Assembly (NCBI RefSeq): GCF_003012705.1
Contig: NZ_PXYL01000002.1
Span: forward strand, 310,001 to 374,000
Direction of reading: 5' to 3'
Length of the DNA: 64,000 bases
Source: Pseudaminobacter soli (ex Li et al. 2025)
GTDB lineage: Bacteria; Pseudomonadota; Alphaproteobacteria; Rhizobiales; Rhizobiaceae
Shown one piece after another: positions 46,884 to 55,558 of the stretch. Below the pieces are notes generated by a model. The model was not told the DNA's origin and searched no databases. It worked only from the letters and a program-made list of their open reading frames with translations. Position numbers and translations under genes: made by a program. Positions within the stretch are counted from its first letter, which is position 1. Every line of letters begins with the position of its first letter.

Positions 46884-47876
46884 TCAGCGTGGGAGGGTCT
46901 TTTCCGGCTCGGCCGCCGGAGTCTTTTCGGCGGCCAGCAGCCGGCGCATGGTTTCCACGGTCTCGCGGATGATCTTGGGGCGGCTGCGGTAGGAGAGGGC
47001 GAACAGCGCCGCCAGTGCCACCAGATAAGGCACGGCGAGGATCAGGTAAGACGGGAAACCGAAGGTCTGGAGCCTGAGTGAGAAGGCGTCGGCAAAGCCG
47101 AACAGCAGGCAGCCGGCCAGCACCTTGAACGGGTCTCCATTCGAGAAGATCAGGATCGCCACCGCCATGAAGCCGCGGCCGGAAGACATGTTCTCGGTGA
47201 ACATGGTGATGTAGCCGAGCGAAAGATGCGCGCCGGCAAGGCCCGCCAACAGACCGCACAGCAGCGAAGCGATGTAGCGGATGCGGGTGATCGAGATGCC
47301 AAGCGCTTCCGCCGCTTCCGGCTTTTCGCCGACAACGCGGATGTAGAGGCCAAGTCGCGTGCGCTTGTAGAAGAGGATCAACAGCGGCACGGCGAGGAAG
47401 GCGACATAGACCATGGGCGTGTAGCCCGAGATCAGCGGCGCCCACGATCCGAGCAGCGCCTTTGCTCCCGGGATCTGCACCTTGGGCAGTCCGACGATGC
47501 CCTGGCCGACGATCGAGCCGCGCGTGCCGAAGATGGCCTTCATCATCGAGATGGTCATGCCGCCGGCAAGGATGTTGAGCGCAAGGCCCACGACGACTTC
47601 ATTGGCGCGGAAACTGACCACGAGCACGGCGAAGATCAGCGCAAAGACGAGCGCGGCGGCGACGCCGCAGACCACGCCCACAAACGCCGAACCAGACCAG
47701 ATCGAACCGAGCACGGCGAAGAAGGCACCGACCAGCATCTGGCCTTCGAGGCCGATGTTGAAGATGCCGGCCTTGGTGGTGAAGGAGCCGCCGAGCGCTA
47801 CCAACAGGATGGGCGCCGTTGTCCGTAGCATCGCGACGATGAGCGCGACGTTGACGAGATTGGCTAGAATTTCCAT
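46884..47876 (-). CDS. nucleoside-type ABC transporter permease (YufQ/NupC-like)
   Basis: 330 residues, all-helical. Belongs to the BPD_transp_2 permeases used with BMP-family binding proteins (NupABC/YufNOPQ). The S-F-T-T-K-A-G-I-F-N-I-G-L-E-G-Q-M-L near residue 35 and the coupling segment G-E-K-P-E-A-A-E-A-L-G-I-S are hallmarks. The gene overlaps the previous permease by 13 nt. It pairs with that permease in the inner membrane to import nucleosides or similar compounds. Confidence 0.92.
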   Translation of the reverse strand: MEILANLVNVALIVAMLRTTAPILLVALGGSFTTKAGIFNIGLEGQMLVGAFFAVLGSIWSGSAFVGVVCGVAAALVFALIFAVLVVSFRANEVVVGLALNILAGGMTISMMKAIFGTRGSIVGQGIVGLPKVQIPGAKALLGSWAPLISGYTPMVYVAFLAVPLLILFYKRTRLGLYIRVVGEKPEAAEALGISITRIRYIASLLCGLLAGLAGAHLSLGYITMFTENMSSGRGFMAVAILIFSNGDPFKVLAGCLLFGFADAFSLRLQTFGFPSYLILAVPYLVALAALFALSYRSRPKIIRETVETMRRLLAAEKTPAAEPEKTLPR

Positions 47877-48904
47877 CGACGTTCCCCTGCGGTGCTGTCA
47901 CCGCGACGCTTCATCAGAACCTGAGCCGACACGCTGAGGATGATCAGTGCCTGGATCACCGTGATGATTTCGCGCGAGGCGTTGGTGTCCACTTCGAGCA
48001 GCAGCGAGCCGCTGCGCAGAGCGCCGAAGAACAGCGCCGTGAAGATCGTGCCGATGGGCGAGCCGTTGGCGAGCAGGGCAGCGATCAGCCCGTCAAAGCC
48101 GAAGCCGGGCGCAAAGCCTTCCATGAAGCGGTGGTGCACGCCAAGCGTTTCGACGCCGCCCGCGAGCCCGCCGATAGCACCCGAGGCAAGCAGCACGATA
48201 AAGCCCTGGCGCTTGACATCGATGCCGCCATATTCGGCGAATTTCGGTGCCGAGCCGACCATGGAGGCCGAGTAGCCGCGCGCCGTGTGGCGGAACAGCC
48301 AGGCGACGGCAACCGCCAGCACCAGCCCGACGACCAGTCCCCAGTTCAGCCGGGAGAAGGAGAAAATCTCCGGCAGATACGCGCTTGGGAGGATTGGTGG
48401 GGTTTCGGACCAGCCGCCGGGACGCTTGAATAGGAAGATGGTGAAGTAGGAAGTCAGCAGCACCGCCACATAGTTGGACAGGATGGTGGAGACAACTTCG
48501 TTGGTGTTGTAGCGGGTACGAAAATAGGCCGGAATCGACACCCAGGCAGCACCTGCAAGTACGGCCACCACCAGCGCCACGATCATGTGCAGGCCGGATG
48601 GCAGCGGAAGCGCAAAGCCTACCAGCGCGGCGGCGAAGCCGCCAAGAAAGAGCTGCCCTTCGATGCCGACATTGAACATGCCGCCGCGCAGGCCCACGCA
48701 AGCCGCAACGCCGCAGATCAGGATCGGCGTCGTCTGCAGCAGGGTGCCGGCGATCTTGGCCTGGTCGCCGAAGGCGCCGCGAACCAGGGTCACAAAGACC
48801 TTCGCCGGGCTTTCGTCGACCATCAGGATGATGATGGCACCGATGGCCAGCGCCACCGCCACCGCGACGACCTGGCCGTAGAATGCGCGCAATCTGTCGC
48901 TCAT
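47864..48904 (-). CDS. nucleoside-type ABC transporter permease (YufP/NupB-like)
   Basis: 346 residues, all-helical, with R-G-G-M-F-N-V-G-I-E-G-Q-L-F-L-G-G and the coupling segment G-S-A-P-K-F-A-E-Y-G-G-I-D-V, typical of this family. Its start overlaps the ATPase stop by 4 nt. By family it is the partner of 46884-47876. The order ATPase-permease-permease is the same as in characterised purine/pyrimidine nucleoside importers. Confidence 0.92.
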   Translation of the reverse strand: MSDRLRAFYGQVVAVAVALAIGAIIILMVDESPAKVFVTLVRGAFGDQAKIAGTLLQTTPILICGVAACVGLRGGMFNVGIEGQLFLGGFAAALVGFALPLPSGLHMIVALVVAVLAGAAWVSIPAYFRTRYNTNEVVSTILSNYVAVLLTSYFTIFLFKRPGGWSETPPILPSAYLPEIFSFSRLNWGLVVGLVLAVAVAWLFRHTARGYSASMVGSAPKFAEYGGIDVKRQGFIVLLASGAIGGLAGGVETLGVHHRFMEGFAPGFGFDGLIAALLANGSPIGTIFTALFFGALRSGSLLLEVDTNASREIITVIQALIILSVSAQVLMKRRGDSTAGERRWKF

Positions 48905-50475
48905 AGGGCGAGCTCCCGTTCCTTGCCGGCGGGCTGAAGGCCCGCCATCATCATGCCTATGGTTTCGTCGGCGGCCTTGTCGCCCGCGACTTCGCCCATG
49001 ATGCGGCCGTTGAAGAGCACGAGGATGCGGTCGGCGAGCGTCAGCAACTCATCGAGCTGGACGGAGATGACCAGCACCGCGCGGCCGGCGGCGCGCTGGT
49101 TCATGATCTCGCTATGGATTGCCTCCTGCGCGCCGATGTCGACGCCGCGCGTCGGCTGATCGATCAGCAGGAAATCCGGGTCATTGGTGAATTCGCGCGC
49201 CAGCACCACCTTCTGAATGTTGCCGCCCGACAGCCGCTTGACCGTGTCGTGCGGCCCGCGCGCGCGGATGTCGAAGCGCTTGATCATCGCTTCGGCTTCC
49301 TTGTCGGCGGCTTTCCAGTCCAGCAGGCCGCGAAGGCTCCATGGTGCCTTATGCTGCCGTCCCATCAGAAGGTTGGACGAGATGGAGGCGCCGCCGTCGA
49401 CGCCGCGCACCATGCGGTCGCCGGGTACATGGGCGAAGCCGGCCTTGCGGATTTCGGCAGGCGCCAGCGTGGTCAGGTCGCGACCGTTGAGCCGTGCCTC
49501 GCCGTGGCTGGCAGGGCGCAGGCCGGCAAGCACTTCGGCCAGCTCCGTCTGGCCGTTACCGGCGACGCCGGCGATACCGACGATCTCGCCGGCGCGTACG
49601 GTGAAGCTCACGTCGCGCAGGGCAGGCAGGCGACGCTCGTCGCGGGCCCAGAGATTGCGCACGTCGAGCACGATCTTGCCATGGGTGGCCTCGCGGGGGC
49701 GCCGATCGAAGCTGACATCGCGGCCCACCATCATGCGCACGAGGTCGGCCTTGCTGAGCTCGGCAGTCGAGCGTGTCGCGACATGCTTGCCGTTGCGTAG
49801 CACCGTCACGGTGTCGGACACCTCCATCACCTCCTCGAGGTGATGCGAGATGAAGATCACGGTCATGCCTTCGGCCACGAAGCGCCGCAGCGTCTGGAAC
49901 AGTTCGCGGCTTTCCTGCGGCGTCAGTACGGCGGTGGGCTCATCGAGGATGATGGTGCGCGCGCCGCGCACCAGAACCTTGAGGATTTCGATGCGCTGCT
50001 CGATGCCGACTGACAAGAGCCCTACGCGCTCGGTCGGATCGACCTTGAGGCCGACGCGCTCGGAAAGCCCCCGTGTCTTCTCGATCTGCGCGGCGTGGTC
50101 GATGAGGCCGTTACGGCCGATCTCCATGCCGAGGAAGACGTTCTCCGCCACCGACAGCGACGGCACGAGCTTGAAATGCTGATGCACCATGCCGAGCCCA
50201 GCGGCGATAGCCGCGGCCGGATCGGTAAAGACGACGTCCCCTCCGTCGATGCGGATCTTCCCCTCGTCAGGCTGCAGCAGCCCGAATAGGATGTTCATCA
50301 GGGTGGTCTTACCGGCACCGTTCTCGCCGATGATCGCGTGGATCTCGCCGCGGCGGACGGTAAGATTGACGTTCTCATTGGCGGTGAAAGCACCGAAGCG
50401 CTTGGTGATGCCAATGATTTCGACGGCGTTGTCTGCGGCCGCTGCCGAGGGAGCGTTCGACACGTGTGACCTCAC
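48901..50475 (-). CDS. nucleoside-type ABC transporter double ATPase (YufO/NupA-like)
   Basis: 524 residues with two ABC domains (RbsA/XylG layout). The first has a full Walker A G-E-N-G-A-G-K-T-T at about 50-58. The second has a degenerate Walker A (G-V-A-G-N-G-Q-T-E-L), as usual in the sugar/nucleoside class, but an L-S-G-G-N-I-Q-K signature. The start is GTG 50475, or GTG 50463; both are close to a weak ribosome site. Two tandem hairpins separate it from the binding-protein gene. Confidence 0.93.
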   Translation of the reverse strand: MRSHVSNAPSAAAADNAVEIIGITKRFGAFTANENVNLTVRRGEIHAIIGENGAGKTTLMNILFGLLQPDEGKIRIDGGDVVFTDPAAAIAAGLGMVHQHFKLVPSLSVAENVFLGMEIGRNGLIDHAAQIEKTRGLSERVGLKVDPTERVGLLSVGIEQRIEILKVLVRGARTIILDEPTAVLTPQESRELFQTLRRFVAEGMTVIFISHHLEEVMEVSDTVTVLRNGKHVATRSTAELSKADLVRMMVGRDVSFDRRPREATHGKIVLDVRNLWARDERRLPALRDVSFTVRAGEIVGIAGVAGNGQTELAEVLAGLRPASHGEARLNGRDLTTLAPAEIRKAGFAHVPGDRMVRGVDGGASISSNLLMGRQHKAPWSLRGLLDWKAADKEAEAMIKRFDIRARGPHDTVKRLSGGNIQKVVLAREFTNDPDFLLIDQPTRGVDIGAQEAIHSEIMNQRAAGRAVLVISVQLDELLTLADRILVLFNGRIMGEVAGDKAADETIGMMMAGLQPAGKERELAL

Positions 50476-50484
50476 GGTTGGTTG

Positions 50485-50548
50485 CGTCGCTCACCTGCAC
50501 GGGTGAGCGACGTTTCGCAATCTCGAGCGGCGCCAGGCTAGGCGCCGC
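50485..50548 (-). terminator. two tandem stem-loops between BMP binding protein and ATPase genes
   Basis: CGTCGCTCACC (50485-50495) pairs with GGTGAGCGACG (50502-50512), and GCGGCGCC (50527-50534) pairs with GGCGCCGC (50541-50548). Both are perfect, neither has a T-run on the minus strand. Such hairpins after a binding-protein gene usually protect its mRNA and reduce read-through, giving excess binding protein over transporter. Confidence 0.6.
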
Positions 50549-50576
50549 TACGAAGCTTCGAAAAGCCGAACCGACC

Positions 50577-51581
50577 TTACTTGGCCTTCGTGATCTCGAT
50601 CTTACCGTCGACGATTTCCTTCTTGATCTCGTCGAGCTTGGCGGTGATCTCGGAGGGGATGTTCGCTGCGATGTCGTCGCAGACCTTCACCTCGACGCCG
50701 CCCGAAGCGAGGTCGAACGTGCGCGTGCCCGGGGTCACCTTGCGGCCTTCGACCTCGTCCTTGATCAGCGTGTAGACGGCGATGTCGCCGCGCTTGAGCA
50801 TGCTGGCGAGCACGTTGCCCGGTGCCGAGCCACACATGTCGACATCGACGCCGATCGAATATTTGTCGGCGGCCGCACTCGCCTGCATCACGCCTTCGCC
50901 CGTCGGGCCTGCGACGTTGTAGACGATGTCGGTGCCCTGGCCGTAGAGAGCCAGCGCCAGCTCGCTGCCCTTGGCCGGATCGTCGAAGGTGCCGGCGAAC
51001 ACGGAGTTCACCTTGACCTCAGGGGCGGCATATTTCGCGCCCTGCTCATAGCCGCCGAGGAAGTTGCGGATGACCGGGATGTCACGGCCGCCGACGAAGC
51101 CGATGGCCTTGCCGTCGCTGATCTTGTCGAAGGAGCTGCCCTGGTTCTCGATCAGGCCTGCGAGCGCGCCAGCGACGAAGGAGCCCTGTTCCTCAGCGAA
51201 GTTGGCGTAGACGATCTTGTCGCTGTCGAGCACGCCGTCGATGAACACGAAACGCTGGTTCGGATAGGCCTCGCTGGCCTTCTGCAGCGCATCGACCAGC
51301 TCCCAGCCCATGACGAAGATGAGGTCGTACTGGCCGTCCTTGGCGAGGTTGGCGAACTGCTCTTCATAGTCGAGGGCGCGATTACCGGTGTCGACCAGCT
51401 TGAGATCGATGCCGAACTCGTCCTTGGCCCTGTTGAGGCCGTTGACGATCGAGACGCCGAAGCCCTGTGCGAAATAGCCGGAAATGGCGGCGACGGACAC
51501 CTTGTCCTGCGCGCCGGCCGTGCCGATCGAAGCGGCGAGCATTGCGCCGGCAACCACGTATTTCTTGAACAAATTCCTCAT
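50577..51581 (-). CDS. BMP-family ABC transporter substrate-binding protein (nucleoside type)
   Basis: 334 residues from ATG 51581 (ATG 51593 is a near alternative and has AAGGGAG before it). Signal peptide to about residue 24 (G-T-A-G-A), no lipobox cysteine, so a soluble periplasmic protein, unlike lipoprotein BmpA/PnrA. BMP family: D-L-I-F-V-M-G-W, N-F-A-E-E-Q-G-S-F-V-A-G, G-F-V-G-G-R-D-I-P-V-I and G-V-D-V-D-M features are clear. Family members bind purine or pyrimidine nucleosides and related compounds. First gene of the six-gene importer/nucleoside-hydrolase operon. Confidence 0.93.
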   Translation of the reverse strand: MRNLFKKYVVAGAMLAASIGTAGAQDKVSVAAISGYFAQGFGVSIVNGLNRAKDEFGIDLKLVDTGNRALDYEEQFANLAKDGQYDLIFVMGWELVDALQKASEAYPNQRFVFIDGVLDSDKIVYANFAEEQGSFVAGALAGLIENQGSSFDKISDGKAIGFVGGRDIPVIRNFLGGYEQGAKYAAPEVKVNSVFAGTFDDPAKGSELALALYGQGTDIVYNVAGPTGEGVMQASAAADKYSIGVDVDMCGSAPGNVLASMLKRGDIAVYTLIKDEVEGRKVTPGTRTFDLASGGVEVKVCDDIAANIPSEITAKLDEIKKEIVDGKIEITKAK

Positions 51582-51851
51582 CCCGTTCCCCATACGCTCC
51601 CTTGGAAACACTTATTTCAAGCCCGACGTGTAGCAGCCAGAAGCTACCCAATTTGTTGGTGCTCATATGACTTTATGAGTGGTCTAACAAACTGTCAATC
51701 GGGACGCGCGCGCCACCCACAGGGCGAATTACCATGATCGCATTGGGACGCAGCGTCCGCCGCTTGACAATCGTGGTCAATGTCTAATTGTTGCTACTCT
51801 AACAAGTTGGCCAAATCACTAGCGCGGCCGGCTTTCCCGGAGAGGACAAAA
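51582..51851. promoter_or_regulatory. divergent control region of the nucleoside importer and DUF1185 genes
   Basis: The gap of about 270 bp contains an interrupted inverted repeat: TTTGTT (51652-51657) with AACAAA (51686-51691), and inside it CTCAT (51662-51666) with ATGAG (51675-51679). The 8-mer TCTAACAA occurs twice (51683-51690 and 51798-51805). A -35-like TTGACA lies at 51764-51769 on the DUF1185 side, with only weak -10 candidates around 51783-51790. One regulator, perhaps the MarR at 54329, could act on both directions. Confidence 0.5.
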
Positions 51852-52436
51852 ATGCCAGACATTCCAATCAAGAAACTCGTCGTCCAGGTCGAGGAAATAT
51901 TCCATGAGGGCGGCCCGCGGACCGACAAACCGCTCAAGCGCGGTGCCGTCCTGGCAGTCATCGAAAACCCGTTTGCGGGCCGCTATGTCGAGGACATCGC
52001 CGGCTATATGGAGGAGCTGAAGCCGGTCGGCCTTACCATGGCGCGGCGTCTGCTTGACGCGCTCGGCGGCGATGCGTCAGAAATTGAGGCTTACGGCAAG
52101 GGCGCCATCGTCGGTGGTGCGGGCGAAGTGGAACATGGCGCGCTTTGGCACAATCCGGGCGGCTATGCGATGCGCGAGTTGCTGGGCGACACCAAGGCGA
52201 TCGTTCCCTCCACCAAGAAGGTCGGCGGTCCGGGAGCTCGAATCGACATTCCGGTCGCACACGTCAACGCCGCCTATGTGCGCAGCCATTTCGATGCCAT
52301 CGAGGTCGGCATCAACGATGCCCCGCGCGCCAATGAAATCGTGCTGGTTTTGGCCATGACGACCGGGCCGCGCATCCACGCGCGAGTCGGCGGTCTGGCG
52401 GCCAAGGACATCAAGGGCGAGGACGGCCTGAGATGA
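51852..52436 (+). CDS. DUF1185 (amino acid synthesis family) protein, copy 1
   Basis: 194 residues from ATG 51852 with GAGAGGA upstream. Family PF06684, of unknown biochemical function despite its name. Seen here: E-G-G-P-R-T, A-V-I-E-N-P-F-A-G-R-Y-V-E-D near residues 40-50, E-V-E-H-G-A-L, P-S-T-K-K, R-S-H-F-D and D-A-P-R-A-N-E-I. The conserved charged and histidine residues suggest an enzyme. No signal peptide. It overlaps a second copy by 4 nt and is divergent from the nucleoside importer, so a role in catabolism of the imported compound is inferred. Confidence 0.88.
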   Translation: MPDIPIKKLVVQVEEIFHEGGPRTDKPLKRGAVLAVIENPFAGRYVEDIAGYMEELKPVGLTMARRLLDALGGDASEIEAYGKGAIVGGAGEVEHGALWHNPGGYAMRELLGDTKAIVPSTKKVGGPGARIDIPVAHVNAAYVRSHFDAIEVGINDAPRANEIVLVLAMTTGPRIHARVGGLAAKDIKGEDGLR

Positions 52437-53017
52437 GCGCCGAGATTCGCCGTATCATCACCATCGTCGAGGAAACGCGAATCGAAGGTGGCCGCCCGGT
52501 CGATCCGCCGACGCGTCGCGCCGCCGCGGTGGCGGTCATTAAAAATCCTTATGCCGGCCAGTTCGTCGAGGACCTGTCGGAGCTCAGCGACATCGGCGAG
52601 CAACTCGGCGACATCCTGCCGCGTCGCGCGGTCGAGGCGCTCGGCATTCCTGGCGACACGGTCGAGAGCTTCGGCAAGGCAGCGGCAGTCGGCGCCAATG
52701 GCGAGCTTGAACATGCTGCCGCCATCCTGCATCCGAAACTCGGCGCTCCGTTTCGCGAGATACTGGGCAAGGGTGCGGCGCTGATACCGTCATCGAAGAA
52801 GCGCGGCGGCCTCGGCGTGCCGCTCGACATCCCGCTCGGCCACAAGGATGCTGCGAAGGTTCGCAGCCATTTCGACGGGATGGAAGTTCGCGTTCCGGAT
52901 GCGCCGCGCGACGATGAAATTGTGGTTGCCATCGCCGTGACCGATTCGGGTCGCCCGCACCCTCGGGTCGGCGGCCTCGCCAAGGACCAGATCAAGGGCG
53001 AAGACGGCCTCGTCTGA
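52433..53017 (+). CDS. DUF1185 (amino acid synthesis family) protein, copy 2
   Basis: 194 residues, exactly the same length as copy 1 and coupled to it by ATGA. It keeps A-V-I-K-N-P-Y-A-G-Q-F-V-E-D, E-L-E-H-A-A, P-S-S-K-K, R-S-H-F-D and D-A-P-R-D-D-E-I, while the segments between have diverged to perhaps 40-50% identity. The pair may form a heteromer or act on successive substrates. Followed by a stem-loop and the convergent amidohydrolase gene. Confidence 0.88.
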   Translation: MSAEIRRIITIVEETRIEGGRPVDPPTRRAAAVAVIKNPYAGQFVEDLSELSDIGEQLGDILPRRAVEALGIPGDTVESFGKAAAVGANGELEHAAAILHPKLGAPFREILGKGAALIPSSKKRGGLGVPLDIPLGHKDAAKVRSHFDGMEVRVPDAPRDDEIVVAIAVTDSGRPHPRVGGLAKDQIKGEDGLV

Positions 53018-53031
53018 GCTCCGAAAAGTTT

Positions 53032-53059
53032 CCGCCGCGATCCGGTTGGGTCGCGGCGG
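53032..53059. terminator. stem-loop terminator between convergent genes
   Basis: CCGCCGCGA (53032-53040) and TCGCGGCGG (53051-53059) pair fully, with TCC/GGG extending inward, followed by TAGTTGTTTCC. Likely terminates the DUF1185 operon. Confidence 0.72.
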
Positions 53060-53070
53060 TAGTTGTTTCC

Positions 53071-54273
53071 TCAGGTGGTAATGACTGCCGGCACTCTCGC
53101 CGCGGGCGGCGTGTTGCGGCTGCGGTTGGTGCGCACCTGACCGTCGACCATAATCATGCCGATGCCCGGCAGGTTGCCGTGCGCGATGCTGTCGAGGAAA
53201 CCGTCGCCAGCCCCGCCAAGTGCCTGGTCCATGAACACCAGGTCCGCTGCGCGACCGGGCGCGATGATGCCGCGATCGTCCAGCTTGCGGACACGGGCGA
53301 TATTGCCGGTGGCAAAGCAGAAGGCGACTTCCGGCGCCACGCCGCTCAGCGACGCCAGCATGGTGATGGTGCGCAGGATGCCGAGCGGCTGCACGCCCGA
53401 GCCTGCCGGCCCGTCAGTGCCCAGGATGACGCGGGCAAGCTCGTTACGCTCCTTGGCGATCTCCAGCACCATGAGCCCGGTGCGCAAGTTGCCATTGTGG
53501 ACGATTTCCAGCGCGCGCGTACTTTCTTCGCAGAGGCGGATGATCTCTTCGTCGGCAAGCGCCGTCGGGCCGCCATTGACGTGGGCGATCACGTCCGCGT
53601 CGACTTCGAGCACGACATCGGCGCCTATGCGGCCCGAGCCGGGGATGGACGGGCCGCCGGTATGCGTCATCGACGTCATGCCGTATTTGCGCGCCCAGGC
53701 GATCATCTGCCGGCCGGTAGGGCCGTCCTTCACGCCACCCAGGCCGACTTCACCGATGAGCGTCACGCCCGCTTCGGCGAGCTCGCGGAAATAGTCTTCG
53801 GTCATTCCCGGCTCGAGGATCGGTGCGCCGGCTATGATCTTCATGCCGCTCGGGCGGAAATTCGCGAAGCTGCGCTGCGCCGCAATCGCCAGCGCCTTAA
53901 TGCCGACGAGATCGCGCGGCCGTCCGGGATAGTGGGCTTCGCCGGCCGAAATGACGGTGGTGACGCCGCCATGCAGCGTCGAGTCGAGCCAACCCATCTG
54001 ATTCTGGCGCGGCGTCCAGTCGCCCGCGACTGGGTGGACGTGGTTGTCGATCAGCCCGGGGGTAACCACACAGCCCTGCGCGTCGATCACAGTCTTGGCG
54101 CCGTCAAGGTCGAGTTCCGCTGCCTTGCCGACAGCGCTGATGCGCTCGCCGGTACAAACGATGGTATCGGCATCCAGGATCGGGCTGGCGAGGTCGCCGC
54201 CCAGCAGCAAGCCGATGTTCTTGATGACGAGTTTGTCGCCGGCAACGGCGTGCCCATTCGGTTCAACCGACAT
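53071..54273 (-). CDS. amidohydrolase-superfamily protein resembling enamidase
   Basis: 400 residues. Metal-dependent cyclic amidohydrolase. H78-x-H80 in G-L-I-D-N-H-V-H, the glutamate in L-I-G-E-V-G-L-G, histidines in M-T-H-T-G-G and I-A-H-V-N-G-G and the aspartate in L-G-T-D-G-P-A-G make a binuclear site. The order and spacing, with L-H-G-G-V-T-T-V-I-S-A-G, H-Y-P-G-R-P and K-S/N-R-S-R-N-T-P-P-A at the end, strongly recall enamidase of Eubacterium barkeri, which opens 6-oxo-tetrahydronicotinate. A ring-opening role on a six-membered cyclic enamide is therefore likely. Last gene of the isochorismatase-MarR-amidohydrolase operon. Confidence 0.87.
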   Translation of the reverse strand: MSVEPNGHAVAGDKLVIKNIGLLLGGDLASPILDADTIVCTGERISAVGKAAELDLDGAKTVIDAQGCVVTPGLIDNHVHPVAGDWTPRQNQMGWLDSTLHGGVTTVISAGEAHYPGRPRDLVGIKALAIAAQRSFANFRPSGMKIIAGAPILEPGMTEDYFRELAEAGVTLIGEVGLGGVKDGPTGRQMIAWARKYGMTSMTHTGGPSIPGSGRIGADVVLEVDADVIAHVNGGPTALADEEIIRLCEESTRALEIVHNGNLRTGLMVLEIAKERNELARVILGTDGPAGSGVQPLGILRTITMLASLSGVAPEVAFCFATGNIARVRKLDDRGIIAPGRAADLVFMDQALGGAGDGFLDSIAHGNLPGIGMIMVDGQVRTNRSRNTPPAARVPAVITT

Positions 54274-54328
54274 TCACAGGTTCCTCTCTAACGTCTCTTG
54301 AAATGTCCCGGCGGCCGCCGTGGCGAGG

Positions 54329-54859
54329 TTAGTCCTCGCTGCCGATGCGATGCAGTAGCTCGAGAAGCGTGGCCTGTTCCTCCGGCGACAGCGGCGAAAG
54401 CAGCCTTTGGCCGACCTCCATGCTGCGCTCTAGCCGCTCGAGCGTGTAGTGCGCGCCAGCGTCTGTCAGCGTGATGATAGTCAGGCGCTGATCGGTGTCG
54501 GAATTGCTGCGCTTGATCAGCCCCTGCTTGAGCAGCTTGCGCACCACGATGCTGATGGTGGACGGGTCCATCGCCGTCAGGCGGCCGAGGTGGTTCTGCG
54601 AGACTTCGCCATAACGCAGAATGGTCGCCAGTGCGGCGTACTGCGTGGGCGACAGGTCTTCTCCTGCCATGACCTGCTGGAAGCACAGCGTTGCACGCTG
54701 ATGGGCGCGGCGAACGAGGTGCGCCGGATGAGCGTCCAGGTCGTAGCCGGACTTTTCATAGAGGGCGACAGCGTCGACGCGGCTGATCGGCTTGGCGCGA
54801 GGTGACTTCCTTCGCGTGGCTTTGGCTTTGTCGGCCGTCGCTTCGCTGTCTGCTGTCAC
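54329..54859 (-). CDS. MarR-family transcriptional regulator
   Basis: 176 residues with a basic, lysine/arginine-rich N-terminus (K-A-T-R-R-K-S-P-R-A-K) before the MarR winged helix. The recognition region S-Q-N-H-L-G-R-L-T-A-M-D-P-S-T-I-S-I-V-V-R-K-L and wing S-N-S-D-T-D-Q-R-L are intact. It is located between the isochorismatase-like and enamidase-like genes (54- and 55-nt gaps). NicR, the regulator of aerobic nicotinate degradation in Pseudomonas, is also of the MarR family, which fits the idea of an aromatic or N-heterocyclic effector; this is inference. Confidence 0.92.
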   Translation of the reverse strand: MTADSEATADKAKATRRKSPRAKPISRVDAVALYEKSGYDLDAHPAHLVRRAHQRATLCFQQVMAGEDLSPTQYAALATILRYGEVSQNHLGRLTAMDPSTISIVVRKLLKQGLIKRSNSDTDQRLTIITLTDAGAHYTLERLERSMEVGQRLLSPLSPEEQATLLELLHRIGSED

Positions 54860-54913
54860 GTTGATCCCTTTCGTTTTTCTTTTCGCGCCCGGCTGCTCAA
54901 GTCCCGTCGATAT

Positions 54914-55558
54914 CTATCCAGCGACGTTGAGATTCTGCAGAATTGCCCCGGAACGCAATGCCCCCACGACATGTTCGGCATCGCTTACGATGCCGAAATG
55001 CGTGGCGATGTCGTAGAGGCTGCTTTCCTGCTCGCGCGGGCCCGTAGCGGCGCAGCAATCAGACGGCACGACCACCTCGTAGCCATTGAAGAACGCGTCA
55101 TGGACCGTCGAGCGAACGCAGATGTTGGTGACGACGCCGAAGATGACGAGTTGATCAACCAGCATGTCCCTCAGCGTCATGTCCAGGTCGGTCTGGAAGA
55201 AGGACGAATAGCGGCGCTTGATGATGTGGATCTCGTCGTCGCGCGCGCCGAGGTCCCCGATGATCTCAGTGCCCCAGGTGCCTTCCACGCAGTGAGGCGT
55301 GCGCTTAACCCATTCGCGGTCGCGGCGCATGTCGCGGCGGTGCGCATCGTGTACCCAGATCACCGGGGCGCCGGCCTCGCGGGCCGCTTCGATCACGCTC
55401 AACTGCGGCGGCACCAGCTTCTCATATCCCGGCAGGACCATCGCGCCGCCCGGCTTGCAGAACTCGTTGATCATGTCCACGACGATGACCGCTGTCCGCG
55501 CAGGCTCCAGCCGCATGGTGCCGTCGTGGCGATGCGACGAAAAGCTGTCCGTGTTCAT
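54914..55558 (-). CDS. isochorismatase-family cysteine hydrolase (amidase)
   Basis: 214 residues from ATG 55558 (GGGAGG ribosome site at 7 nt). The catalytic triad of the family is visible: D28 in V-V-D-M-I-N-E-F, K114 in H-I-I-K-R-R-Y-S and C147 in V-V-T-N-I-C-V. Relatives include nicotinamidase, N-carbamoylsarcosine amidase and maleamate amidase, all releasing ammonia from a terminal amide. The upstream extension of this frame would add a hydrophobic stretch without family similarity and no ribosome site, so it was rejected. In context it could deamidate a product or precursor of the enamidase-like step. Confidence 0.92.
   Translation of the reverse strand: MNTDSFSSHRHDGTMRLEPARTAVIVVDMINEFCKPGGAMVLPGYEKLVPPQLSVIEAAREAGAPVIWVHDAHRRDMRRDREWVKRTPHCVEGTWGTEIIGDLGARDDEIHIIKRRYSSFFQTDLDMTLRDMLVDQLVIFGVVTNICVRSTVHDAFFNGYEVVVPSDCCAATGPREQESSLYDIATHFGIVSDAEHVVGALRSGAILQNLNVAG

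Noticed and set aside
50551-50560. CGAAGCTTCG palindrome near the binding-protein stop
   Set aside because: Only a 10-bp restriction-site-like palindrome with no loop or repeat partner; not enough to call a regulatory element.
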